Below the pieces are notes generated by a model, which saw nothing but the letters and a program-made list of their open reading frames with translations, did no database searches and had not been told where the DNA came from. Position numbers and translations under genes: made by a program. This document shows, in pieces, positions 15,447 to 22,403 of a stretch of 22,403 nucleotides of DNA (positions are counted from its first letter, which is position 1; each line of letters starts with the position of its first letter). This DNA is from Bacteroides_D sp963546395. GTDB taxonomy: Bacteria > Bacteroidota > Bacteroidia > Bacteroidales > CAJPTX01. The stretch spans positions 1-22,403 of the forward strand of contig CAUUMS010000022.1 of the NCBI GenBank assembly GCA_963546395.1, read 5' to 3'.

Positions 15447-15483
15447 AAATCCCCCAGAGAATCTCCCCTCTGGGGGATTTTTT
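15447..15483 (+). terminator. Intrinsic terminator after the decayed copy
   Basis: AAATCCCCCAGA (15447-15458) pairs perfectly with TCTGGGGGATTT (15469-15480) across a ten-base loop, with six Ts at 15478-15483. It is still intact although the gene before it is dead. Confidence 0.9.
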
Positions 15484-15986
15484 ATGGAGTAGTAGAGCTG
15501 ATGATGTGGAATGCAGCGAAGGGATAAAGCAAGCGCAATTAAGCAGATGCACATGGCTCCAAATACAGACAGCTGGCATCATAGCCACTGGGAATGAGCC
15601 TCTAGCGGCTGGTAGGACAGAGTGGTAAAACGGTCGGAGCATTGAACGCTGGCAATGTAGCGTACGCCCCCAAAGGATCCAATCAGCACCTGTCCTCAAT
15701 ATTCTGTCACTCAATGGGCAAAATAGCTGATAGAATCGGGGATTCAATGTACAGTTTTTTTACTCATTCCATATTAGCAGACTGTTTTTGGATATTCCGT
15801 TTTTTTTTTACAAACCTTTGCGACGTGGTAATCTTACTACTAATTGGCTGCAAAGCAAGGCGGGATGAGGAGAGAGGAAGAAAAGACTAGGCTCAGCTGC
15901 CACATAGAGCTCCACTTTGCACAGGCGAGAGGAAATTGCGAATTGCGACACGTGGTAACAAGGTTGTACGGTGCAAAGAGAATGCC
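15484..15986. other. AT-rich intergenic stretch, start of compositional shift
   Basis: No gene can be supported here. From about 15720 the DNA becomes T-rich, with runs such as TTTTTTTTT at 15801-15809, and from here on the window is more AT-rich than the first 13 kb. An 82-codon frame at 15642-15890 ends in an oddly lipobox-like LLLIGCKAR but starts in sequence without coding character; I leave it uncalled. Confidence 0.5.
15787..15820 (+). promoter_or_regulatory. Possible promoter for the small membrane-protein block
   Basis: TTTG at 15787-15790 and AACCTTTG at 15813-15820 are 22 bases apart. The -7 box has one mismatch and the spacing is slightly long. It lies upstream of the 40-aa ORF at 15987. 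Confidence 0.35.
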
Positions 15987-16109
15987 ATGATAGATAGGGT
16001 AATTGGAATGGTGCTTGGGGTTTTCATCGGATCGATGTTGGCCTGGTTGATCACCAAATTGATCCGCTGGGTAATCAAGGCCAGCAGAAACAGGACTAAT
16101 GGACAGTAA
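15987..16109 (+). CDS. Tiny membrane protein, 40 aa
   Basis: An ATG at 15987 opens a 40-codon frame beginning MIDRVIGMVLGVFIGSMLAW and ending ASRNRTNGQ, stop TAA at 16107-16109. Residues 5-30 form one good transmembrane helix (VIGMVLGVFIGSMLAWLI), followed by a strongly basic tail (KLIRWVIKASRNR), the pattern of an inner-membrane small protein with a cytoplasmic C terminus. Its end overlaps the ATG of the next membrane-protein gene (16099) by 11 bases, which suggests coupled translation and supports it as real. No family recognised. Confidence 0.5.
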   Translation: MIDRVIGMVLGVFIGSMLAWLITKLIRWVIKASRNRTNGQ

Positions 16110-16362
16110 ATCGATCAAGACACCCCAATCCAAGAATGGACTGGGGATAGCGGGTTTTGCGATTTCGCTGTCCGCCACAGTCCCGTTCGCTGTGATTCCC
16201 ATCATCTGCCTCTTACTGGCCCTGCTAGGACTCATTTTTTCCCTGTGTGGCATGCGCCAAACTCCTCGATGGCCTGCTGTCACGGGCCTATGCATTTCGT
16301 TGTTTTCAATAATTTTTGCCTTTACACACGCTGGAGTGACTGGAACCTTCTGGATCAAATAG
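16099..16362 (+). CDS. DUF4190-like small membrane protein 1
   Basis: The 87-aa protein has a short polar N terminus and then two or three hydrophobic helices: GLGIAGFAISLSATVPFAVI, then IICLLLALLGLIFSLCG, and TGLCISLFSIIFAFTH. The motif LIFS..G.R.TPR..A..GLC between helices is shared with the protein at 17007, and resembles the GL.FS..G....R.G.A.AGLV pattern of DUF4190 membrane proteins. It starts inside the 40-aa ORF. A decayed copy of the 126-aa membrane-protein gene begins directly after its stop. Role unknown; placed with a Ca2+ ATPase and Ter genes. Confidence 0.7.
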   Translation: MDSKSIKTPQSKNGLGIAGFAISLSATVPFAVIPIICLLLALLGLIFSLCGMRQTPRWPAVTGLCISLFSIIFAFTHAGVTGTFWIK

Positions 16363-16363
16363 G

Positions 16364-16488
16364 TCTTTTCGATTGCACGCTGGAGCTTCGTGATTGACAT
16401 AGCCGTAATTTTCGTGAACATGAAATGCCATGTTCACAGAGCTTACTCCACTGAAGGGCTTGGTAAAGGATTGGAATGCACTGTAAGG
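16364..16488 (+). pseudogene. Decayed partial copy of the 126-aa membrane-protein gene
   Basis: Read in one frame, this stretch gives FSIARWSFVIDIAVIFV, then a short diverged part, then GLGKGLE and a stop at 16486-16488. The intact gene at 16576 has FPIAWYWMFLINVAAVFV, then RTGKGLG at the same places. DNA matches include TTTTCGTG and AAAGGATTGG. Only about the middle third of the gene is represented. A perfect hairpin GTGAACATG-AAATGC-CATGTTCAC (16414-16437) lies within it and may be a later function or chance. Confidence 0.6.
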
Positions 16489-16575
16489 CTCTAGCACAAG
16501 GACGTGCAGAATGGAGTGCAAGCATAACTGAGTAAAGGACAGCAATAACATGCGGAAGCGACATAAACTTGCAAT

Positions 16576-16956
16576 ATGGTCTCCATCATTTTTCTAGCGA
16601 TATCGGCAATCTGTTTCATCGCCACATTCGGCTGCCATGCGATCTTGAAAGGGACGCTACTCAGGACATTCTATCCTGGCCCTCCGTACCTTTCAAATCC
16701 ACTGCTATCCTCAATCCCATGGATTAGCGGATTCATTCTGGCAGTCATACCCGAATGCCTAATTTTTCCGATTGCATGGTACTGGATGTTCCTAATTAAC
16801 GTAGCTGCAGTTTTCGTGCTAGGAAAAACGGTGACCAGACTATACTTGAGCCGCTGGAGAACAGGAAAGGGATTGGGGCGTGACGTATTTGTATCGTTTC
16901 GCACTGCAATAGTGACGCTAATCATTGGGCTGATTCTGAAGGGCTTTGGCATTTAG
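16576..16956 (+). CDS. Four-helix membrane protein of unknown function, 126 aa
   Basis: The protein is mostly hydrophobic: helix 1 at residues 1-25 (IIFLAISAICFIATFGCHAI), helix 2 near 48-68 (IPWISGFILAVIPECLIFPI), helix 3 near 68-88 (WYWMFLINVAAVFVLG), and helix 4 near 108-126 (AIVTLIIGLILKGFGI). A basic cytoplasmic loop (RLYLSRWRTGKGLGRD) separates helices 3 and 4. No family recognised. A partial decayed copy lies just upstream, so the gene belongs to a duplicated set. It stands between two related DUF4190-like genes. The start ATG at 16576 is the only reasonable one, although no ribosome site is obvious. Confidence 0.65.
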   Translation: MVSIIFLAISAICFIATFGCHAILKGTLLRTFYPGPPYLSNPLLSSIPWISGFILAVIPECLIFPIAWYWMFLINVAAVFVLGKTVTRLYLSRWRTGKGLGRDVFVSFRTAIVTLIIGLILKGFGI

Positions 16957-17006
16957 ACGGTGAATTCATTTCACTCACACATGTTTAATCAAAATCAACT
17001 GAACTG

Positions 17007-17294
17007 ATGGCAACTCAAGGTAACACGAATAGGGCTGGCATTGCAGGCTTTGTGCTGGCAGAATGCTCGCTAATATCACTATACTTCGTCTTTTACTATC
17101 TGGTAACCAGCAGTTACGACTTGCCCGATCGCTACTACAAACTATTAGCTATCGGGATGGTGCTGTGGATACTAGGGCTGATTTTCTCCGTGCGCGGCAT
17201 ACGACATACACCTCGTGACCTTGCCATTGCTGGACTCTGTGTGCTGGCATTGACGGCACACACATTTCCATTCATTGTCAATCAGCTCTTCTAA
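17007..17294 (+). CDS. DUF4190-like small membrane protein 2
   Basis: The 95-aa protein parallels the one at 16099. It has GIAGFVLAECSLISLYFVFY, a polar loop (SSYDLPDRYYK), then LLAIGMVLWILGLIFSVRG, IRHTPRDLAIAGLC and a last helix. The shared core LIFS..G.R.TPR..A..GLC makes them paralogues, though the first external loop differs. About three membrane segments are likely. It is followed by 188 non-coding bases with two weak 5-base hairpins and then the Ca2+ ATPase gene. Function unknown; the closeness to a calcium pump suggests a shared membrane system. Confidence 0.7.
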   Translation: MATQGNTNRAGIAGFVLAECSLISLYFVFYYLVTSSYDLPDRYYKLLAIGMVLWILGLIFSVRGIRHTPRDLAIAGLCVLALTAHTFPFIVNQLF

Positions 17295-17482
17295 GAACGG
17301 CACGAATAATAGAGAAAACGGTTAGCGTCGAGCCAGAGAGATGCGCTCATAGCCATCACTTCAACGATGGATTAGCCACGGTTTTGTGGCCTGAGTTCGC
17401 ATAGCATCAATCCGGCTCCTCACAATACGCATAGAAATTTGAGTACAATTAGTGGTAGATTCGACTATTTAGACGCATTGCA

Positions 17483-20173
17483 ATGAAACAGCAAGTACCG
17501 AATATTACACAAGGGCTCAGCCAGGCGGAAGTGGAGGAAAGCCGTCGTCTACACGGCTCAAATACCTTAACGCCACCGAAGAAGGAGTCGCTATGGGTGA
17601 AATTCCTGGACAAATTCAAAGATCCGATCATCATCATTCTCCTTGTGGCGATGCTTCTTTCATTTGGAGTTGCATGCTACGAGTACTGGGGTGCTGGGTC
17701 GAAAGAGATTTCGCACTTCCTCGAACCAGCAGGGGTCTTGCTGGCTGTACTACTCGCCACTGGTATCGCATTTTATTTCGAAATCAAGAGCGAAAAGGAG
17801 TTTGAGATTATCAATCAGGTCAATGATGAAATCTACTATAAGGTTTGCCGTGATGGTAGTATTGGGCAAGTGCTCAAGGCAGATATCGTTGTAGGCGATG
17901 TCGTACTACTCGATGCTGGGGAACAAATTCCGGCTGACGGCACGCTGTACGAGAGCATATCCTTGCAAGTTGATGAATCGTCTCTCACTGGTGAGCCGAT
18001 TGTGCATAAGAGCGCTAATCCCAATGAGTTTGACAAAGAGGCGACGTACCCAACAAATCGGCTCTGCGGGGGCACAACAATACTCGATGGGCACTGCACT
18101 TTCGTCGTGGATAAGGTGGGCGATGCCACCGAGTATGGACGGGTATTCGAAGGGGCACAAATCGATGACAGCGTCAAGACTCCCCTCAATCGGCAGCTGG
18201 ATGGACTGGCAGACCTGATCACATGGGTGAGCTACGGAATTGCAGCCTTGGTTGTGGTCGGCTCAACCATCGTCTACGCACTTCAGGGGGGCTTTAGCCA
18301 GTTCGAGTGGGCGCATGCATTGAGCTACTTCTTGCAAAAGATAATGATTGCCGTGACGGTGATAGTTGTCGCTGTGCCGGAGGGGCTTCCCATGAGTGTG
18401 TCGCTCAGCCTCGCATATAGCATGCGCCGAATGATGAGGACTAATAACCTCGTTCGCCGAATGCATGCCTGCGAAACGATGGGAGCTGCCACAGTAATCT
18501 GCACAGACAAGACAGGTACACTCACGCAAAATCGGATGACTGTAGCCGCCATCGACATTGATCCCCACGTGGGAGAGGACATCCTATACCCATCAATGGC
18601 TGTAAATGCGACAGCGCATCTCGATTTCACCAATGGCGAAAAGATTGATGTCCTAGGTAACCCAACTGAAGGAGCCCTCCTATTATGGCTCCATGGACAG
18701 GGAACCGACTACCGAGTGCTGCGCAACAACTACCCTCCGCTGTCACAACTCACATTCTCCACAGAGCGAAAGTATATGGCCACTGTCATTACCCACAATG
18801 ACAGACGATACCTTTTGGTCAAGGGGGCACCAGAGATCGTGATGCAGTCTTGCACTTTGACCGACGAGCAAACTGGCATATATGAGAAGCTACTAGCAGA
18901 TTATCAGGACAAAGCAATGCGAACCATCGGCTTTGCCTATGCTGAGGTCGAAGAAGATGCTCCCTACAAGGATGGGCTCCTCACGGTGTCAGGGCTTACG
19001 TTTATGGGAGTTGTTGGGATCAGCGACCCTATTCGTCCAGAGGTACCTGAAGCCATCCAACGTTGCATGGATGCTGGCATTAAGGTAAAGATTGTGACCG
19101 GTGACACATCGGGAACAGCGAAAGAGATTGGGCGACAGATTGGGCTGTGGGATAGCAGTTGTACGGAACGGAACATAATCACTGGAACGGAATTCGCCGC
19201 ACTGAGTGATGAAGAATTGCGTACACGCGTCCAAGATCTGCGAATCATGAGCCGAGCAAGGCCAATGGACAAGGAGCGCCTAGTGCGGCTTCTTCAGGAT
19301 CAGGGTGAAGTTGTTGCAGTTACTGGCGATGGTACAAATGATGCCCCTGCGCTCAATCGGGCTCAAGTGGGCTTATCCATGGGTGATGGCACGTCAGTAG
19401 CAAAAGAGTCGAGCGACATTACCATACTGGACAATTCTTTCGCATCAATTGCCCAGGCTGTAATGTGGGGACGTTCGCTATACTTGAATATTCAGCGTTT
19501 CGTCCTGTTCCAGATGACGATCAACGTTGCAGCCTGCATGGTTGTGCTCATTGGAGCATTCCTTGGCACGGAAAGCCCGCTGACAGTGACCCAAATGCTA
19601 TGGGTAAACCTCATCATGGACACATTTGCAGCTCTCGCATTGGCATCTCTTCCACCAAGTGATCGGGTGATGCGAGAGAAGCCCCGCAAGCAAACCGCGG
19701 GGATCATAAGCCGGGCGATGGCCAAGCGCATATTTGGGATGGGAGGTTTGTTTGTCGTGCTCTTACTGGGACTGATACAGTATTTCAAGCACACAGAACT
19801 GACGAATTTACTCGATTTCAATATTGTTGACTGGGCCCAGAGTTTTACCAACTTTTCTAGCGGCACATTCAGCATCTACGAGCTCACGGTACTGTTTAGC
19901 ATCTTCGTTTTCCTGCAATTTTGGAACATGTTCAATGCCAAGGCTTTCAAGTCGAATCGTTCGGCATTCTCTGGGCTCAGTAAGTGTGCAAACTTCCTAC
20001 TTATTGCCCTCGTCATTGTGCTTGGGCAGGTCGCCATCACAACCTTCGGCGGTGAGATGTTCCGCGTTGAACCTCTAGATGCTCTCTCCTGGAGTATCAT
20101 AATCCTTTCCACGAGCATAATCCTCTGGGGAGGAGAGCTTGCCCGGTTAATCACAAACGCAAACCATAAATAG
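17483..20173 (+). CDS. P-type Ca2+-transporting ATPase (P2-type)
   Basis: This 896-aa inner-membrane pump uses ATP to export Ca2+ (inferred from subfamily). It has the cation-ATPase N domain, two N-terminal helices (IIIILLVAMLLSFGVA and VLLAVLLATGIAFYF) and the actuator motif LTGEP at 168-172. The M4 ion-site motif VPEGLP is at 298-303, the phosphorylation site DKTGTLT at 342-348 (Asp342), and the hinge TGDGTNDAP at about 614. M6 has WVNLIMDTFAALALA with the Asn and Asp used in calcium site II. VPEGLP rather than IPEALP points to a plasma-membrane (PMCA) type pump with one calcium site. All catalytic residues are present and length is normal. The stop is eight bases before terD, so they form one operon. 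Calcium pumps are a known partner of TerD, a calcium-binding protein. Confidence 0.92.
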   Translation: MKQQVPNITQGLSQAEVEESRRLHGSNTLTPPKKESLWVKFLDKFKDPIIIILLVAMLLSFGVACYEYWGAGSKEISHFLEPAGVLLAVLLATGIAFYFEIKSEKEFEIINQVNDEIYYKVCRDGSIGQVLKADIVVGDVVLLDAGEQIPADGTLYESISLQVDESSLTGEPIVHKSANPNEFDKEATYPTNRLCGGTTILDGHCTFVVDKVGDATEYGRVFEGAQIDDSVKTPLNRQLDGLADLITWVSYGIAALVVVGSTIVYALQGGFSQFEWAHALSYFLQKIMIAVTVIVVAVPEGLPMSVSLSLAYSMRRMMRTNNLVRRMHACETMGAATVICTDKTGTLTQNRMTVAAIDIDPHVGEDILYPSMAVNATAHLDFTNGEKIDVLGNPTEGALLLWLHGQGTDYRVLRNNYPPLSQLTFSTERKYMATVITHNDRRYLLVKGAPEIVMQSCTLTDEQTGIYEKLLADYQDKAMRTIGFAYAEVEEDAPYKDGLLTVSGLTFMGVVGISDPIRPEVPEAIQRCMDAGIKVKIVTGDTSGTAKEIGRQIGLWDSSCTERNIITGTEFAALSDEELRTRVQDLRIMSRARPMDKERLVRLLQDQGEVVAVTGDGTNDAPALNRAQVGLSMGDGTSVAKESSDITILDNSFASIAQAVMWGRSLYLNIQRFVLFQMTINVAACMVVLIGAFLGTESPLTVTQMLWVNLIMDTFAALALASLPPSDRVMREKPRKQTAGIISRAMAKRIFGMGGLFVVLLLGLIQYFKHTELTNLLDFNIVDWAQSFTNFSSGTFSIYELTVLFSIFVFLQFWNMFNAKAFKSNRSAFSGLSKCANFLLIALVIVLGQVAITTFGGEMFRVEPLDALSWSIIILSTSIILWGGELARLITNANHK

Positions 20174-20181
20174 ATCTCATT

Positions 20182-20856
20182 ATGGCGATTCGACTAGAGA
20201 AGGGGGAGAATGCCCAACTCAACCTGTCCAGCTTCCATGTTGGGCTTGGCTGGGATGTACGAGAAGACGGAGCATCTGGTGCCGATTTCGATCTCGATGT
20301 ATCGGCTTTCATGCTGAATAGCAATAAGAAGCTCGTCTCAGACTCTTATCTGGTTTTCTACAACTCCGAGCTTCGTCTCAAGGTGGACAAGAGCGGCAAC
20401 CTCATACAACCGCTGTCAATCACCCCTCATACGGCATTTGCATCCAACGAATGCATGCGCCATGAATCTCGTCCGACAGATCCAGAGTGCTCAGTAATTG
20501 GCTCTCTCGATGACGAAGATGGTGAGACATCGAGCGATGGGGATGATGAAACGATTGACATTGCGCTCGATAAGGTACACAAGGATGTCCAGGAGATTGT
20601 GATATCCGTGAGCATCCATAAATTCGACGAGCGCAAGCAGAACTTTGGCCAAGTAGAGCGCGCATACGTACGGCTATACAAACCCGGTCAGAAAGATGGA
20701 GAAGGAGAATTCATCTACGATTTGACTGAGGATTTCTCAACCTGCACTGCTGTTGAATTTTGTCGGATCTACCGGCATGGCTCTGAGTGGAAAGTTCAAG
20801 CGACTGGCGTGGGCTACAAGAATGGATTGCAAGGGCTAGTTGACAAGTACTGCTAA
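20182..20856 (+). CDS. terD: TerD family protein with a long insertion
   Basis: TerD domain proteins bind Ca2+ and take part in tellurite, phage and stress resistance at the membrane. The 224-aa protein has the family opening MAIRLEKGENAQLNL, GLGWDVR (21-27), FDLDVSAFML (36-45) and VFYN (58-61). Later come DGDDETIDI (119-127), RKQNFGQVERAYVRLY (151-166), YDLTEDFS and YRHGSEWKVQA. Typical TerD is about 190 aa and has a short GDNRTGEGDGDDE calcium loop. Here about 30 extra residues, with CMRHESRPTDPEC, separate VFYN from DGDDE and the GDN part is not recognisable. The second half of the acidic site (DGDDE) is kept. It lies eight bases after the ATPase and 15 before the next TerD-like gene. Confidence 0.9.
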   Translation: MAIRLEKGENAQLNLSSFHVGLGWDVREDGASGADFDLDVSAFMLNSNKKLVSDSYLVFYNSELRLKVDKSGNLIQPLSITPHTAFASNECMRHESRPTDPECSVIGSLDDEDGETSSDGDDETIDIALDKVHKDVQEIVISVSIHKFDERKQNFGQVERAYVRLYKPGQKDGEGEFIYDLTEDFSTCTAVEFCRIYRHGSEWKVQATGVGYKNGLQGLVDKYC

Positions 20857-20871
20857 CAAAATGTAATTCTC

Positions 20872-21549
20872 ATGGCCATAAAACTGGATAAAGGAGCCCG
20901 CATCAACCTGGTGAAAGATGACGGGCATAAGCTTACGGAATTCTGCGTGGGCTGTAACTGGGGACAAATCGTTAAGCCATCGCTTTGGGGCTTAAGTAAA
21001 AAAGCAGTCGACGTCGACATCGACCTAAGCTGTGTAATGTTCGATGCCTCGGGCAACGTGTGTGATCACATATACTCCCCGCTATATCGGCCAGAACTTC
21101 TGCTACGATTTGGATTACCCAGCGGTAAACTAACGAGTAGCTGCGGTGCATTGCGACATACTGGGGATGATCTATCCGGAGATGATGGAGGGGCAGATGA
21201 CGGTCTAGACAATGAGATTATCACGGTGAATCTGAATCGGATTTCGCCTTCGATTCATCAGATTTTCTTTTTCCTCAACATCTGCTCGCCAAAAGAGATT
21301 GATTTCTCGCAAATCCCTTACGCCTCAATCCGTATGTTCGAGGGGACACCGGAGCACGTTCGGGAAGTCTTTGCTAGCTACAACGTGGCTGCAGAGCCCA
21401 GGTATGCCAACTGTAGAGCCCTCATTTTAGGCAAGCTCTATCGTCATGGCGATGACTGGAAATTCAATGCTATTGGTGATCCCACGGATGATTCTTTTGT
21501 AGGAACAACCATCATTCGCATAATGCAATCGGTGAAAAACAACCGTTAA
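20872..21549 (+). CDS. Divergent TerD-fold protein (TerZ/TerX-like)
   Basis: The 225-aa protein starts MAIKLDKGARINLVKDDG, as TerD-family proteins do, then CVGCNWG in place of GLGWD, and VDVDIDLSCVMFD for the strand that in TerD reads FDLD.S.F. The acidic, probably calcium-binding, loop is long and intact: RHTGDDLSGDDGGADDG (95-111), followed by LDNEIITVNL. FFFLNICS, then SQIPYASIRMF and GKLYRHGDDWKFNAIG match the C-terminal part of the fold. It differs enough from the gene before it to be a separate branch, so the two are not a recent duplication. It ends two bases before terY, which suggests coupled translation. Role: calcium-dependent stress response, by family. Confidence 0.85.
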   Translation: MAIKLDKGARINLVKDDGHKLTEFCVGCNWGQIVKPSLWGLSKKAVDVDIDLSCVMFDASGNVCDHIYSPLYRPELLLRFGLPSGKLTSSCGALRHTGDDLSGDDGGADDGLDNEIITVNLNRISPSIHQIFFFLNICSPKEIDFSQIPYASIRMFEGTPEHVREVFASYNVAAEPRYANCRALILGKLYRHGDDWKFNAIGDPTDDSFVGTTIIRIMQSVKNNR

Positions 21550-21551
21550 CC

Positions 21552-22190
21552 ATGAGAAGATTACCAGTTTATTTGGTGCTAGATACCTCGGGTTCTATGC
21601 ACGGCGAGCCCATTGAGGCCGTAAAGAATGGAGTGCAGGTTTTAGCTTCAACACTAAAACAGGATCCGCATGCCTTAGAGACCGTTTACATTTCCGTTAT
21701 CACATTCGATTCGAGTGCAAGACAAATCGTCCCACTCACAGCAATCGATGCATTCCAACCCCCAGATCTCGATGCCACTACAATGACTGCACTCGGTGAG
21801 GCCTTAACGTTGACGGCACAACGCATCGAGGCAGAGGTTGTGAAAACGACCCCTGATCAGAAAGGAGACTGGAAGCCTCTCGTTTTCATTATGACGGATG
21901 GTGCGCCGACTGACGATTTTGCAAGGGGACTCGCAAACTTCAGGAAAGTCAAGACAGGCATTGTAGTGGCTTGCGCAGCTGGTCCTGGGGCAAATGTCAA
22001 CACCCTCAAGCAAATCACGGAGTGTGTGGTACAGCTCGATACGGCCGATAGCGCAACGATTAAATCGTTTTTCAAATGGGTTTCTGCGTCGGTCGGCATG
22101 AGTAGTGTCAAAGCTGATACGGGAGGAGGGGATATTAATGAGCTTAAGGAGCTTCCCCCACCACCATCTGAGGTTAATATTGTTTACTAA
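21552..22190 (+). CDS. terY: TerY-type von Willebrand A domain protein
   Basis: The 212-aa protein is one VWA domain. The MIDAS metal site is complete: DTSGSM at 10-15, a conserved Thr in DATTMTALGEAL near 75-85, and MTDGAPTDD near 114-122. The tail (GGGDINELKELPPPPSEVNIVY) is Pro-rich and flexible. In Ter systems TerY is usually encoded with a PP2C phosphatase and a kinase (the TerY-P triad). Here it follows two TerD genes and is followed by a second TerY-like gene, with the phosphatase and kinase not yet seen because the window ends. The start is the ATG at 21552, two bases after the previous stop. A hairpin at 22198-22236 follows. Confidence 0.9.
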   Translation: MRRLPVYLVLDTSGSMHGEPIEAVKNGVQVLASTLKQDPHALETVYISVITFDSSARQIVPLTAIDAFQPPDLDATTMTALGEALTLTAQRIEAEVVKTTPDQKGDWKPLVFIMTDGAPTDDFARGLANFRKVKTGIVVACAAGPGANVNTLKQITECVVQLDTADSATIKSFFKWVSASVGMSSVKADTGGGDINELKELPPPPSEVNIVY

Positions 22191-22197
22191 ACTCAAT

Positions 22198-22236
22198 GGG
22201 GCGTGTCCTGTAAGCACCTACTTATGGGCACGCCCC
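22198..22236 (+). terminator. Hairpin between the two terY-like genes, weak terminator or attenuator
   Basis: GGGGCGTG-T-CC pairs with GG-G-CACGCCCC (11 pairs including one U-G) across a 17-base loop. Only ATTTA follows, not a true T-run. It ends 18 bases before the next ATG and could be a partial terminator or processing site that lowers expression of the downstream genes. Confidence 0.55.
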
Positions 22237-22254
22237 CATTTACTCACGCACAGC

Positions 22255-22403
22255 ATGAGACGATGCCCCGTATATCTGTTGATTGACACATCGGGCTCCA
22301 TGAAAGGAGAACCTATCGAATCCGTCAGAGTAGGACTTGATGCTATGTTAGCCAGCCTAAGGCAAGATCCATTCGCCTTAGAATCTTGCTACTTGTCAAT
22401 CAT
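22255..22403 (+). CDS. Second TerY-like VWA protein, partial
   Basis: Starting at the ATG at 22255, the frame reads MRRCPVYLLIDTSGSMKGEP, then IESVRVGLDAMLASLRQDPF and ALESCYLSI at the window edge. This matches the first 49 residues of the upstream TerY (MRRLPVYLVLDTSGSMHGEP) closely, with the same MIDAS DTSGSM and the same RQDP(F/H)ALE helix. It is a tandem paralogue. The remainder, including the Thr and TDG parts of the metal site, is outside the window, so whether it is intact cannot be judged. Confidence 0.88.
   Translation, partial: MRRCPVYLLIDTSGSMKGEPIESVRVGLDAMLASLRQDPFALESCYLSI

Noticed and set aside
15642..15890. 82-codon frame ending with a lipobox-like LLLIGCKAR.
   Set aside because: The signal-like part is far from the start, the first half looks random, and no ribosome site is present.
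1..22403. Search for CRISPR arrays, tRNA and rRNA genes, insertion sequences and integrases.
   Set aside because: No direct-repeat array, cloverleaf, transposase-like or integrase-like frame was seen; the island at the 3' side has no visible attachment site inside this window.

Overview
This window looks like chromosomal DNA from a member of the Bacteroidota, most likely the Bacteroidales and perhaps a Porphyromonas-like lineage. The evidence is a lysyl-tRNA synthetase with the Bacteroidetes C-terminal extension, the long Bacteroidetes form of PurM, a PorE-like type IX secretion protein, -7 promoter boxes of the TAnnTTTG type, and a decayed lysine-fermentation gene (kdd) of a kind known in Porphyromonas. 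The genus cannot be fixed from sequence reading alone.

Layout. Bases 1-13040 are GC-rich housekeeping and envelope DNA. They hold the end of a glycosyltransferase gene, lysS, a porE-like gene and purM on the plus strand. Next come comF and an unrecognised partner ORF on the minus strand, with a kdd relic just upstream. Then a tightly overlapped plus-strand group follows: recR, a periplasmic TPR protein, and a 7TM/GAF sensor with no catalytic output domain. An LA_2272-type surface-repeat protein ends this part. A 51-base intergenic repeat occurs twice, about 11.4 kb apart (312 and 11669).

Bases 13041-15483 hold a tandem family of small lipoprotein genes. Two are intact, one is badly decayed, and each keeps its own strong intrinsic terminator. 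The two intact genes have a near-perfect AGGAGG ribosome binding site, which is unusual in this phylum.

Bases 15484-22403 are visibly more AT-rich and look like an accessory island. It starts with a block of tiny membrane proteins: a 40-aa ORF, two related DUF4190-like proteins, a 126-aa four-helix protein, and a decayed partial copy of that 126-aa gene. Then comes a compact operon for a P-type Ca2+ ATPase, TerD with an unusual insertion, a second divergent TerD-fold protein, and a TerY-type von Willebrand A protein. A second TerY-like gene runs off the end of the window behind a hairpin. This is a Ter-type stress or calcium-signalling system. It is the most promising candidate for something not fully described, because the small membrane proteins and duplicated modules beside it have no function I can name. 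The module continues beyond base 22403, so its full gene content is not visible.
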